A stretch of DNA of 64,000 bases, from the NCBI GenBank assembly GCA_938075415.1, contig CALJHC010000023.1:124001-188000 (forward strand). Reading direction: 5' to 3'. The stretch's first letter is position 1. Each line of letters starts with the position of its first letter. The notes beneath the pieces are model-generated. The model made no database searches. It worked only from the letters and a program-made list of their open reading frames with translations, and had not been told where the DNA came from. Made by a program: the position numbers and the translations under genes. Positions 48,521 to 58,041 of the stretch are shown piece by piece. Origin of the DNA: an uncultured Rubripirellula sp. Lineage in GTDB: Bacteria; Planctomycetota; Planctomycetia; Pirellulales; Pirellulaceae.

Positions 48521-49981
48521 TCAAGCAATAAGATCTTGCAGAATGTGACCATGAACATCAGTTAAGCGTCGATCGATACCATCATGGCGCACTGTGAGTT
48601 GTTTGTGATCGATTCCCAGCAGATGAAGAATGGTTGCGTGAATATCGTAAACCTCCGTGGGATGCTCACGATCCAACGGTTTGTATCCCCACTGATCCGA
48701 GGGGCCATAACTGATCCCGCCCTTGATTCCCCCACCAGCCAACCAATTGGTGAAAACATACGGATTGTGATCTCGCCCAAGGCTCCCCTGTGTGCTGGGC
48801 ATCCGACCAAATTCAGTGGTCCAAAGCACAATGGTATCCTCCAACAATCCGGTCTGCTTCAAGTCAGCAAGCAATGCCGAAGCTCCCACCGCCATGCCAC
48901 GCGCCAATGGACCGTGATCCCGCTTGATGTTCTCATGACTGTCCCAGTTACGCCTTGGAAAACTGTTGTCATTACCGGACCAGATCTGCACAAAACGAAC
49001 ACCTCGTTCGAGCAGACGTCGCGCGATCAGGCATTTACGCCCAAAATACTCCGCTTCCTCCTCGGGATTGATCTCGTCGGGATAGGTCGCATTTTGCCGA
49101 TCAAGACCATACATTTTCAGAATATGAGCCGGTTCGCCGCTCAAGTCCAAAGCTTCCGGTGCGCTCAGTTGCATTTTTGCCGCAAGCTCGTACGCCCGGA
49201 TCCTTGCCTCGAGTCGTGAATCACCGGTGCGCTGCGACTGAAATTTGCGGTTAAGCTGCTGCAACAGTTCCAGTCCATCACGATCCGCTGCGGGGGTTGC
49301 AAAGGCGGCGTTTGGACGCAGATCCTCAATCGGATTCTCACGCTGCGGAAAGATCGCGGTCCCCTGAGAACTTGCGGGCAGAAAACCGGAGCCCCAATTT
49401 TTGGGACCATTGCTCGCGAAACCCCGATGATCTGGCAACACCACGAAGGTTGGTAGTTCTTCGCGAATGGACCCCAACGCGTAACTAATCCACGACCCCA
49501 CCCCGGGAAAACCGGGTCGGTCAAAACCGGTCGCCTGCAGGTAAGTCGCCTGCGAATGAACCCCAGTTTTTCCGACCATGTTATGCACAAACGCAATCTC
49601 ATCAACGTGCTTTGCCAATGGTTCGACCACCTCGCTGATAGGCTTTCCACATTCGCCGCTGGGTGAAAACTTGAATGGGGATTTCATCCACGGCCCGAGT
49701 CCATTCTGAAACGCTTCAACAGCTTCGCCAAAATCGGACGGCTCTCCATGATGCTTTTCGAGCATTGGTTTGTGATCCCACAGATCCAGATGACTCGCTG
49801 CACCCGCCATGAACAACTGAACCACTCGCTTGGCTTTTGGCGGGTGATGCAACACTTTCACCACACCCTCGGCGTTAGCATCCTGTTGCAACAGGGTTGC
49901 CAAAGCAATGGAACCGAAACCTGTCGCACCTTTCGTCAAAGCGTCGCGTCGATTGAATTGATTTTCCATTTTGATCACCAT
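48521..49981 (-). CDS. DUF1501 family exported protein
   Basis: 486 residues. Tat-like start NRRDALTKGATGFGSIALATLL, then the DUF1501 core, which belongs to the alkaline-phosphatase/sulfatase-like fold: VVQLFMAGAASHLDLWDHKPML, FSPSGECGKPISEVVEPLAKHVDEIAFVHNM, LPTFVVLPDHRG, FVQIWSGNDNSFPRRNWDSHENIKRDHGPLARGMA, TIVLWTTEFGRMP, and DQWGYKPLDREHPTEVYDIHATILHLLGID. The metal-binding His/Asp positions of the fold (HLDLWDHKP, NWDSHENI, TEFGR) are retained. DUF1501 genes are hugely expanded in planctomycetes and almost always paired with DUF1549/DUF1553 genes, as here: TGATG overlap with the upstream gene. Start 49981 or M5 (49969). Role proposed in periplasmic polysaccharide handling, unproven. Confidence 0.92.
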   Translation of the reverse strand: MVIKMENQFNRRDALTKGATGFGSIALATLLQQDANAEGVVKVLHHPPKAKRVVQLFMAGAASHLDLWDHKPMLEKHHGEPSDFGEAVEAFQNGLGPWMKSPFKFSPSGECGKPISEVVEPLAKHVDEIAFVHNMVGKTGVHSQATYLQATGFDRPGFPGVGSWISYALGSIREELPTFVVLPDHRGFASNGPKNWGSGFLPASSQGTAIFPQRENPIEDLRPNAAFATPAADRDGLELLQQLNRKFQSQRTGDSRLEARIRAYELAAKMQLSAPEALDLSGEPAHILKMYGLDRQNATYPDEINPEEEAEYFGRKCLIARRLLERGVRFVQIWSGNDNSFPRRNWDSHENIKRDHGPLARGMAVGASALLADLKQTGLLEDTIVLWTTEFGRMPSTQGSLGRDHNPYVFTNWLAGGGIKGGISYGPSDQWGYKPLDREHPTEVYDIHATILHLLGIDHKQLTVRHDGIDRRLTDVHGHILQDLIA

Positions 49982-52900
49982 CAGTCGATGTAAATGAACT
50001 CACTTAGGTTAAACAAAAATCGACATAAATTGACCATCCCATGGTCCTTGGCGTAAGCAATCATCATCGATCGTGTATCAGCATCAGCTTGCCGTTGCAT
50101 CACAATTTCGCACGCCAAATCAACTTGCTCCTCGAGTAACTCGGAACTCTTTTCGAGTCTCTGTTGAAATCGCTCGGCCATGACCAAGTTAAATTGATTA
50201 TTCAGAAGGGAAAGAGATTGCAGCGCGGTCAAAGTCTCATCGCGTTTGGGGGTGCTTTGCGAGGAATCAGCACAATCCATCGTTGTCATCCAAGGGTCAG
50301 GTTGGGAGCGAACAATAAATCGATAAATACTTCTGCGATGCGTCGAAGTATTTGAGTGATCGAACTTGTGATACTCATAATGAGGTGAGTGCTGGGGGCG
50401 TTCCAACTTGAATGGTCGGTAACCAGGCCCCCCCATGGTCTTATCGAGGGCGCCGCTAACAAACAGAATCGAATCCCTCATTTCCTCGGCCTCGAGACGG
50501 CGGCGGTTCATGCGCCACAACCATCGATTGTCGGAATCAATCTTTGATTTTTCGGCGTCATACGCCGAGGATTGTTGATAGGTGTTACTTGTCACGATCA
50601 GGCGGTGCAAATCTTTGAAAGAACCCTGCCGAATCCACTTCCCGCCGTCTCGAAATTCTGCTGCCAACCAATCCAGCAAGTCGGGATGGGTGGGCGTGGC
50701 ACCCATTCGCCCAAAATCATTGGGAGTCGCAACCAATGCTTGGCCAAAATGATACAACCAGACACGATTAACGATTGACCGCCACAACAATGAATTACTT
50801 GAGTGCGTGAGCCATTGTGCCAACCTTGCCCGTCGATGGCCCTCCGGCGCATCAGCGTCAATCGACTTTGACCAATCCTTTGGCCAATCACCAGACATCG
50901 GCAATAATTCAGGGGGCGCAACCTCGAGAGGTTTTGACACCTCACCACGAGCCAAAACATGAATTGCTCGAGGCTTGGCAGAGGTGGGCTTGAAATTACC
51001 CTGCACCGAGAAGTCAGTCGCCGCCGCATACACCAACTTTCCGACGGGCAATTTCCCCAAATCAGATTCGGCTTTAGCAAGACGGGTTTGTATCGCAGCT
51101 TTACGTTCTAAGCGATCCGGCGATTGTAACTTTTCTAACAATGCAGATCGTTGCTGAGTCACTTCTGCAAGCTCATCAACGACCTCTGGATGCTGATACT
51201 GAGCCCAATGTCCATCGGTGAGATTCTGCCGAGCCCAACGCGTTGGTGCCTCGATTGAATCCAGCGAGGTGACGGACTTACCGAGCGCAACATTCTCACC
51301 ATCGCGAGAAATTGCCTCCACTTCGGCCAACGAGAAGTGGTAATCGTTTTTGCGTTCTGCCAATTTGGTTGCGGTGATTCGCACACGATGAACCCGCTGT
51401 TGCAAATCCGACGTTAAATCCAACGGCACCCGCACTGATCTCAATCCGGGATTCTCGACGTCTTGAGAGGTTTGATCCAAAACGACAATTCCCGTCTCAC
51501 CGTCAGCGTCCTGAAAAATCTCAACTCGATACCTGACCGGAAATCCAAAGCCGGCACCGATCTCCGCATATTCATCGTGACAGGCATGTAAAACAATCTC
51601 TTGCAGTGCGTGATTTTTACCAAGGTCAATTTCAAGCCACTTCTCAACCAACGATTTCTTGGTGATCTGGCTGTGATAGCCAAATCGATCGTTCTTGATG
51701 ACACTTGCTTTTTCCTGCAAGGTCTTGAAGCGATCATTCAAACGGACAAGCGCTTCGCCACCTTCTTTCGCAATCGCTTCTTCAATCGCTTTGAGATCAA
51801 CTCTTGCTTGCTTGATTTCAGCCTGCAGCTTATTGCGTCGCGACTCAGTTTCCGGATCGGTGTCATAAACCCTCTCCGCTCGATCAACCGCAGCAAAGAT
51901 CGCTTGCAGTCCATAGTATTGCTGCTGACTGATTGGGTCGAACTTGTGATGATGACATCGGGCACACTGCACCGTCAAACTGCAAAATGTATTGAAAGCT
52001 CCGCTGACCATATCATCACGATCAAGATTCCTCGCAACCTTGCCATCCAGCTTGGTCTCGGGTACTTCGACGTGACCGATGAAATCCCAAGGCCCCGCTG
52101 AAATAAAACCCAGCCCCAAGATTCCATCAGGCTTGCCCGGAAACAACACATCACCAGCAATCTGTTCTTGCACAAAACGAGGATACGGTTTGTCCTCATT
52201 AAAAGAACGAATCACATAATCACGATAAGGCCAAGCGTTCTCTCTCAACTTATCTTTGTCATATCCGCAGGTATCAGCATATTTTGCGACATCTAACCAA
52301 TGCCGCGCCCATCGCTCTCCATAGTGCTTGGAATCCAAGTATTTCTCGACCCACATTTCGTAAGCCAATGGATCAGAGTTATCCTCAAACGATCGGACCT
52401 CCGACGGCGTTGGAGGTAACCCCAGCAAGTCATATTTCAGGCGACGCAACAACACGCGTTTGTCAGCTGTCGAGGAGGGCGAAAGCTGCTGCTGGGACAA
52501 TTTCTCAGACACGAAGGCGTCAATTGGATTTCCAACGCTTAATTCTGAACTCTCGGTAGCTTCCACCACCGGAACCGTCGGTTGTTGCAAAGGCTGGAAC
52601 GACCACCAATCTGAATCATCAAGCGACATTGAGGTCAATGGATCACCGACCGGCCACTCCGCTCCACTCTGGATCCATTTTCGAATCAACACAAGCTCAT
52701 CCGCAGTCAATGCATCACCATCCTTGGGCATTTCAGCTTTGCCGTTGACAGGGTTCACCACCTCCCACAGACGGCTTCCATCAAGATCACCCGGAATGAT
52801 ATGACCATCGGCGAAGGCGGAGGATGCAGAGGACAACGAAAAGTCGCCCTCCTTGGATTGATCTTGGTGACAAGTTAGACAGCGTCGCTGAAAAATTTCA

Positions 52901-53136
52901 ACAATGGACTCTTGAAACAACCGCTCTGAATCGCGACGTGTCCCGATTGACTCCGAAATCGTTTGAGCACGCAAATCAATCTGCTTTTGTTCTTCTGTCC
53001 CCGAATCAGTAGCTGACGATTTCCCTGAGGACTGTGCAATCAAACCGCTCACGCTAAATCCATTCAACCCAGCCACCCACAATAGAAGCAAGCTAAATCG
53101 ATACGATCTTTTCGAATGACTACAAAACCAACCCAT
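49981..53136 (-). CDS. Exported cytochrome-like DUF1549/DUF1553 protein
   Basis: 1051 residues from the ATG at 53136 (AGAGG nine bases upstream; a TTG at 53145 is also in frame). Signal peptide FSLLLLWVAGLNGFSVSGLIAQ. Domain order: one haem-c motif CLTCH (about residue 95) with downstream AEMPKDGDALTADELVLIRKWI, a planctomycete cytochrome C-like domain; DUF1549 (DAFVSEKLSQQQL ... LLRRLKYDLLGLPPTP ... WARHWLDVAKYADTCGYD); second haem-like CARCH near residue 400; coiled segment; a discoidin-like insertion (EKWLEIDLGKNHALQEIVLHACHDEY); and DUF1553 (RARLAQWLTHSSNSLLWRSIVNRVWLYHFG ... DFGRMGATPTHPDLLDWLA). The function of these proteins is unknown; the discoidin-like insert suggests carbohydrate binding. 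First gene of a two-gene operon with the DUF1501 gene. Confidence 0.93.
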   Translation of the reverse strand: MGWFCSHSKRSYRFSLLLLWVAGLNGFSVSGLIAQSSGKSSATDSGTEEQKQIDLRAQTISESIGTRRDSERLFQESIVEIFQRRCLTCHQDQSKEGDFSLSSASSAFADGHIIPGDLDGSRLWEVVNPVNGKAEMPKDGDALTADELVLIRKWIQSGAEWPVGDPLTSMSLDDSDWWSFQPLQQPTVPVVEATESSELSVGNPIDAFVSEKLSQQQLSPSSTADKRVLLRRLKYDLLGLPPTPSEVRSFEDNSDPLAYEMWVEKYLDSKHYGERWARHWLDVAKYADTCGYDKDKLRENAWPYRDYVIRSFNEDKPYPRFVQEQIAGDVLFPGKPDGILGLGFISAGPWDFIGHVEVPETKLDGKVARNLDRDDMVSGAFNTFCSLTVQCARCHHHKFDPISQQQYYGLQAIFAAVDRAERVYDTDPETESRRNKLQAEIKQARVDLKAIEEAIAKEGGEALVRLNDRFKTLQEKASVIKNDRFGYHSQITKKSLVEKWLEIDLGKNHALQEIVLHACHDEYAEIGAGFGFPVRYRVEIFQDADGETGIVVLDQTSQDVENPGLRSVRVPLDLTSDLQQRVHRVRITATKLAERKNDYHFSLAEVEAISRDGENVALGKSVTSLDSIEAPTRWARQNLTDGHWAQYQHPEVVDELAEVTQQRSALLEKLQSPDRLERKAAIQTRLAKAESDLGKLPVGKLVYAAATDFSVQGNFKPTSAKPRAIHVLARGEVSKPLEVAPPELLPMSGDWPKDWSKSIDADAPEGHRRARLAQWLTHSSNSLLWRSIVNRVWLYHFGQALVATPNDFGRMGATPTHPDLLDWLAAEFRDGGKWIRQGSFKDLHRLIVTSNTYQQSSAYDAEKSKIDSDNRWLWRMNRRRLEAEEMRDSILFVSGALDKTMGGPGYRPFKLERPQHSPHYEYHKFDHSNTSTHRRSIYRFIVRSQPDPWMTTMDCADSSQSTPKRDETLTALQSLSLLNNQFNLVMAERFQQRLEKSSELLEEQVDLACEIVMQRQADADTRSMMIAYAKDHGMVNLCRFLFNLSEFIYID

Positions 53137-53479
53137 CACAAGCAACCTCTATCGCTGACACGATTAAAGACGAAAAAATCGAATCCAATTTTCACTAACT
53201 ATAATTTCGGACAAATGAGCAAATCATGACTCAAACCACTTGGCAACCTTTTCAACCTCGTGCGCGTCTTTTAACGAAGGCCTAAAAAAATGGCTGACAA
53301 GCTTGACGTTTCAGAACCACTCGAATCTCGCTCTTCCACAAACCCTTCAATTCACCAATGACACACAGGATTGAAGGGCCTTCAATCTGCTGGATAGGAA
53401 ATTGAAGATCTTTGCCAAGGCACACTTTACCGCAAATGGTTCCATGTCATTTAACAATCCCATGCATTGAAGGTGGCAT
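53137..53479. other. Gap between sialidase-like and DUF1549/1553 genes
   Basis: 343 bp, A/T-richer than average, no ORF or tandem repeat recognised; carries the promoter of the DUF1549/1553-DUF1501 operon. Confidence 0.5.
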
Positions 53480-54679
53480 TTATTTTGATTTGATGAATTT
53501 CGACGCCATCTGATCCAGATTATCCAAAGTGAATTGAACGCTCAACAAGTAAGGCGACTCTCCGGGATCCCAATGACCATAGGTTGTCGAAACGAATCTA
53601 CCATCAGGTAATATCTCAACACCGGGATACGCGGTGTCGTATCCAACATGATTATCCTTCAACCTGACAAAATACTGCCCGGGCTTTCCGTGAATCAAAT
53701 CATCCCAAGTCCCAACCCACCCGACCCAATCACCCTCGAACGGCCGAGACTTCGTCTTTCCTTTCGGGGACCGACACCGAAAACTTATCCATAATCGTCC
53801 GTCGGGACCATATTTTCCGCAGTGACGGTCACCGGTCAACTCAAGTGGCAAAGGCTGAGGCGCGGACCATGTTTTCCCCTCGTCCGAAGACAAGATCAGA
53901 TGTGAATGACTGCGTCTGGAGTTCTCTCGCAACAAGACCGCCATCTGCTTTCCATCTGGTGATCGAATGCAACCCGGCTCGCAAAGATGCACTTGAGACG
54001 ATTGGTAGACTTGCTCGGGATAGCTCCAGGTCAGTCCACCATCGGTTGATAACGTTTGAAAGAGCCGAAACGTTTCAGTGACTTTTCCATTCTTTTCGAA
54101 AAATCGCCCATCATCGTGGAACATGGCAAGGTAATGACCAGGTGCCGTCCTTAACGGTTCAACAAACCCCATCACGACGATTCCGCCCCAATCACCCACC
54201 GGCTTGAGTTCACTCCAGCTTTGACCCTCATCTTCGCTTACCGCGAGGCGAGCAGGGTACAGGCCCGACCACATGATCAATCGCTTTTTTTGATCCGCAT
54301 CAATCACTCGGTGCAGTGTTGGGACCTCTCGTGATGTTGCCCAACTCTCAGGTGTTGGCAACCGCTTACTCCACGTCCTTCCGCCATCGAGGCTTCGCTT
54401 GTAAACGATACCACCACGGCCATGTCCTTTCGGGTAAACAGATAAAATAGTTTTTCCATCCTCGAGCAAGCAGGTGGTTGGGTGGCCGAGGTACTGCCCC
54501 TTTTCACGATCCACAATCGTCTGCCACGAACTCTGCCCATCGAGATCCAGAAGTTGAATGGATTCCTTTGATGGTTGTTCAGCAGATTTCCCGCCTGTTT
54601 GCTCAGCGAGGGTGAAAACGGCTCCAATAACCACCCACAGAAACACTGAAAAACTTTCTCGCAAATACAATCTGTTCAC
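53480..54679 (-). CDS. Exported sialidase/BNR-repeat family protein
   Basis: 399 residues starting with GTG at 54679 (GGAG eleven bases upstream). Signal peptide ESFSVFLWVVIGAVFTLAEQ. Four Asp-box (S/T-x-D-x-G-x-x-W) repeats are seen: SLDGGRTWSK, SEDEGQSWSE, STDGGLTWSY and SSDEGKTWSA, at about residues 88, 150, 220 and 268, the pattern of a six-bladed beta-propeller sialidase-like fold. ILSVYPKGHGRGGIVYKRSLDGG and the C-terminal PGVEILPDGRFVSTTYGHW are typical of the planctomycete exo-alpha-sialidase-like subfamily. True sialidases need an Arg triad and Tyr/Glu; I cannot confirm these, so substrate (sialic acid versus other sulfated or acidic glycans) is open. Lies next to DUF1501/DUF1549 genes, in line with glycan use. 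Confidence 0.88.
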   Translation of the reverse strand: MNRLYLRESFSVFLWVVIGAVFTLAEQTGGKSAEQPSKESIQLLDLDGQSSWQTIVDREKGQYLGHPTTCLLEDGKTILSVYPKGHGRGGIVYKRSLDGGRTWSKRLPTPESWATSREVPTLHRVIDADQKKRLIMWSGLYPARLAVSEDEGQSWSELKPVGDWGGIVVMGFVEPLRTAPGHYLAMFHDDGRFFEKNGKVTETFRLFQTLSTDGGLTWSYPEQVYQSSQVHLCEPGCIRSPDGKQMAVLLRENSRRSHSHLILSSDEGKTWSAPQPLPLELTGDRHCGKYGPDGRLWISFRCRSPKGKTKSRPFEGDWVGWVGTWDDLIHGKPGQYFVRLKDNHVGYDTAYPGVEILPDGRFVSTTYGHWDPGESPYLLSVQFTLDNLDQMASKFIKSK

Positions 54680-54965
54680 GCGAATTCGACTCCAAAAAAG
54701 TTAAGATGCCCGCGTCTTAGCTGACCGATGGCTTGAATCGTACCGCTCAGCTTACAGTTGTGATCCACTAAGATCAAAAAACGACGGATTCGTCATACCG
54801 GCAGATTCTATTTTCCCTCGAGTAAGAACGGAACAACCAATCAAGTCGCAGCAACTGAAAGGTTGTTCACTTACCATTGGTTCATCCAGTTCAATTTCAT
54901 TTACCAACGCTAAGTCCATCATTCACTTGATGGTAACACCAGCAATCCCTGATTAGGTCGCGAGC

Positions 54966-55595
54966 ATGATTGTCAAAAAAACTCGGCGTTCAATTCAGTT
55001 CATGAAAACAACCGCAATCGGTGGTCTTCTTTTTCTTTTGCCTCTAATCGTTCTCGCCGCATTGATCTCCCAAGTCGCCCCGCTAGCGATCCAGGCGGGC
55101 AGCCAGATCCAGGAATACATTCCCACTCAAACCTCCGCCAGTGTTGCATTTCTCCTTTCGTTATCCATCACCGTCATCCTGCTTCTCTGTTTTGTTGCAG
55201 GCATGATTGCCCGCTGGTCAATCAGCCAACGTCTCGCAAAGGTCTTTGAAAAAAATTTACTCCTGCTTTTTCCTCGCTACGCAATCCTCAAGGATCAAAT
55301 GGCAGACAGCATTGGCGGTGATGACGTTCGCCCCAATGTAAAATCTGTACTGGTTCAATTAACGGATCGTCAGGTCATCGGATTTGAATCAGAGCGAAGC
55401 GCTGACGGAAAGCAAGTTGCTGTCTACCTGCCCGGATCTCCAGACAGCTGGTCCGGCTTCACTGCTATCGTCAACGCCAACCAAGTGACACAACTCGAAC
55501 GGAGCTTCGGAGAAATCGTCTCGATTTGCGAGCAGATGGGTCGAGGCTCATTTGACCTAATCACTGATGGATCCCAGGGTGATTCGGTCAGTTGA
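54966..55595 (+). CDS. DUF502 family membrane protein
   Basis: 209 residues. Two transmembrane helices (IGGLLFLLPLIVLAALISQV at about 18-37; VAFLLSLSITVILLLCFVAGMIA at about 60-82) followed by a soluble domain with PRYAILKDQMADSIG and VLVQLTDRQVIGFESERS, VAVYLPGSPDSWSGFTAIV, which is the DUF502 pattern (P-x-[IV]-x-x-[IV]-Y ... VxVFxPxTPxPxSG). Function unknown. The 3' end overlaps by 29 bp the longest possible frame of the SYLF gene, but with the preferred SYLF start the two are separated by 193 bp. Same strand, so probably co-transcribed. Confidence 0.88.
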   Translation: MIVKKTRRSIQFMKTTAIGGLLFLLPLIVLAALISQVAPLAIQAGSQIQEYIPTQTSASVAFLLSLSITVILLLCFVAGMIARWSISQRLAKVFEKNLLLLFPRYAILKDQMADSIGGDDVRPNVKSVLVQLTDRQVIGFESERSADGKQVAVYLPGSPDSWSGFTAIVNANQVTQLERSFGEIVSICEQMGRGSFDLITDGSQGDSVS

Positions 55596-55788
55596 TCAAC
55601 GACCCAAACCTGAGGCTCAGCGTTGCACCGTATCGATCACCGGAAAAAAAGATCTTGAACAATCGATCAACGGAAAATTTCTTGACGAGGAAGATTTCAC
55701 AAATGGATCATTCGCTGCATTTCCCCTAGGTCGTCGATGGCATAGACTTGAATCGAACTGTATCCCTGCTCATCAAGAAAGCGACATT

Positions 55789-56892
55789 GTGCTTCGTTCT
55801 TTTATCCCCTCGCTGTTGCTGATTGCCCTGCTCGCGTCCAACGCTGCCTTAGCACAATCGGTTGAATCGCGAATCATTCGCTCCGCATCTACGGTGTTCA
55901 ACGAAACACTTCAAACCGCTGGCCGACGAATCCCAGCAAACCTGCTGGCCAATTCCCATGGTGTGGCCATCGTTCCCAACGTCATCAAAGGCGGGTTCGT
56001 TGTCGGAGCACGTCACGGTCGGGGACTGCTCTTCATTCGCGATGCAAATGGAGCTTGGCGGGCACCGGTTTTCATTTCACTGACTGGTGGAAACATTGGC
56101 TGGCAAGTTGGACTGCAATCATCCGATCTAATTTTAGTCTTCAAAACACCTCGCAGCATTGAAGGGGTTCTCGGTGGCAAGTTGACCATCGGGGCAGACA
56201 TTGCTGCCGCGGCGGGACCTGCCGGCCGCGAGGCTGCAGCGGCAACGGACCAATCGCTTCGAGCCGAAATTTACACCTACTCTCGCAGTCGAGGACTTTT
56301 TGCGGGCGTCTCAATCGATGGGTCGGTACTGAAAATGGACCCCGCTGCGACCGCAAGCTACTACCGGCAAACTCGGCAAAACCCAGCAGGCACGGTGCCA
56401 GAACCCGCCCTACAACTAACCCAACAAATCGCCAATTTTGCGGAAGGCGCCCAAGGCAAACCAGACACAATTCCGCCGAAGAGTAATCAATTGCAGGCAA
56501 ATTCCTTGGATGCATCCGGCTTGAAACAGCCTCCCACCAACCAACTCATGGATCTTGGCACACCACGTGTCGACTCGAAAGATTTCATTCGCAGGCAACT
56601 GGCATCCAAGACACCACAGCTTCTTAACGTACTGGACAAACAATGGCGAAAATACCTAAGCCTACCGCCAAGTTTCTTGAACGAGGGAACCCACCCGACA
56701 AGCGACGAACTAAAACCACTGATTGCCAAGTACAAACAAGTTGCCAGCGACCAACGTTATCAAAGATTGAACAGCCGTGAAGATTTCCAATCGATCGTCG
56801 CACTTTTAGATGAATACTTAATCGCAATTGATGCAGCGTCCAGCAACATACAATTACCACCCCCGCCAATGAGCCTCAATCCGAGTCGCTGA
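55789..56892 (+). CDS. Exported SYLF (Ysc84-like) domain protein
   Basis: 367 residues from a GTG at 55789, chosen because it yields a signal peptide (MLRSFIPSLLLIALLASNAALAQS) and has AAGAAAG upstream; the ATG frame from 55567 would put 74 unlikely residues in front. The SYLF domain follows (residues ~25-215): STVFNETLQTAGRRIPANLLANSHGVAIVPNVIKGGFVVGARHGRGLLF, FISLTGGNIGWQVGLQSSDLILVFKT, GKLTIGADIAAAAGPAGREAAAATD and YSRSRGLFAGVSIDGSVLKMD. SYLF domains bind phosphoinositides in eukaryotes; the bacterial function is unknown. The C-terminal 150 residues are helical with no known motif. Downstream of DUF502 on the same strand. Confidence 0.9.
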   Translation: MLRSFIPSLLLIALLASNAALAQSVESRIIRSASTVFNETLQTAGRRIPANLLANSHGVAIVPNVIKGGFVVGARHGRGLLFIRDANGAWRAPVFISLTGGNIGWQVGLQSSDLILVFKTPRSIEGVLGGKLTIGADIAAAAGPAGREAAAATDQSLRAEIYTYSRSRGLFAGVSIDGSVLKMDPAATASYYRQTRQNPAGTVPEPALQLTQQIANFAEGAQGKPDTIPPKSNQLQANSLDASGLKQPPTNQLMDLGTPRVDSKDFIRRQLASKTPQLLNVLDKQWRKYLSLPPSFLNEGTHPTSDELKPLIAKYKQVASDQRYQRLNSREDFQSIVALLDEYLIAIDAASSNIQLPPPPMSLNPSR

Positions 56893-56996
56893 CCAACGTC
56901 CTGTCGGTAATCCACGGTACTACCACTCAACGAAACGCAACAGAATTCAAATCCGCCTGCGTGACTTTTCCAGCATTGTGAATGAAGGTCCTGAAA

Positions 56997-57803
56997 TCAA
57001 AAAGGAAATTGTTCATCGAGTTTTGTCGTGTCAAGTTCAACCAGAAAATCGGCTAACCGATGTTCGATGACTTGCATCACTTGCCGCCCCTTTTCCGCAC
57101 TGGCAGCATGAGGATCGCCGGATCCCGTGTTGGTCGTTAACAAATCCCAACGTCTGGTGATCTGAACCCAACCTTGGTTCACCGCTGGAAATCGCGTTGG
57201 GTTCGTTTGGCCTGAATCTGCGGCCAACTGTCCATCATCTTTGTGCATCACCAGCTGGGGGAAATATGCCAAAGCCAATGAGGTTTCCATTTCGCCAGCG
57301 TGATCCTCGGGCTGCTCAAATATTTCAAAATAAACGTCTTTGACCATTTGAAACCAGTCACACAAAAAGACCTGAATGTCTTTTCCAGCAAGTGTCCTCA
57401 ACAATGGCTTGAAGTCATTGCCACCATGACTATTGAGAATCAAGATTTTATGAATACCAGAAGCAATCAACGAATCAATGACATCCGTTACCCATGCATC
57501 GAGCGTTGCCGGGTTCACGTTAATTGCCAGCGGTAGACGGCGCATATTTGTTTGCACCCCAAAAGGTGTGGTTGGTAGTAAAACCACTTTCGCTCCACGT
57601 TTGCTGGCCGCTTCGCAAACATGATCTCCGATCACCGTCGCTTCGAAGCAATCGGTTCCATAAGGCAAATGCAAATTGTGCGGCTCAGTGGCACCAAAGG
57701 GAAGCACCGCGACTCGATAAACAGCATCAGGAACCTGACTGTAAGTGGATTCGTCGAGACGCCAAGAACGGCTTTTCATTTCATCACCTGTTGAAATTGG
57801 CAT
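56997..57803 (-). CDS. Creatininase-family metal-dependent amidohydrolase
   Basis: 268 residues. Metal ligands of the creatininase fold are all visible: ATEPHNLHLPYGTD supplies Glu, His and Asp (canonical E-x-H-x8-D), NSHGGN supplies the His, and HAGEMETSLAL the Glu. The family includes creatinine amidohydrolase, ArfB (formamide hydrolase in riboflavin-like pathways) and MftE peptidase, so the substrate cannot be assigned. Length (~240-270) is normal; cytoplasmic, no signal peptide. Starts at 57803 (AGAGG upstream) or M9 (57779, with ACAGGTG upstream). Same strand as, and 238 bp downstream of, the Tat-exported protein at 58042-59430; a shared operon is possible. Confidence 0.9.
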   Translation of the reverse strand: MPISTGDEMKSRSWRLDESTYSQVPDAVYRVAVLPFGATEPHNLHLPYGTDCFEATVIGDHVCEAASKRGAKVVLLPTTPFGVQTNMRRLPLAINVNPATLDAWVTDVIDSLIASGIHKILILNSHGGNDFKPLLRTLAGKDIQVFLCDWFQMVKDVYFEIFEQPEDHAGEMETSLALAYFPQLVMHKDDGQLAADSGQTNPTRFPAVNQGWVQITRRWDLLTTNTGSGDPHAASAEKGRQVMQVIEHRLADFLVELDTTKLDEQFPF

Positions 57804-58041
57804 CGTCTTTCAAACCTCTATTAACGTTGAATTTTGTTTGATTCGCTCACAAAGCAGTTTTCTGATTACCCACGCCAGATCGCCACATCAGCAAGATTCA
57901 AAATGCTTGAGGTGCGACCGGGGCAGCCCAGCTTCACATGGATCGAGCAAGCACAGTGGCTTGGGGACGTTGCCAAAGCAAAAACAATTCCGTGATTCTT
58001 CTTCACCAACCACTGGACCCAAGGCTTCTCGAATCCACTGG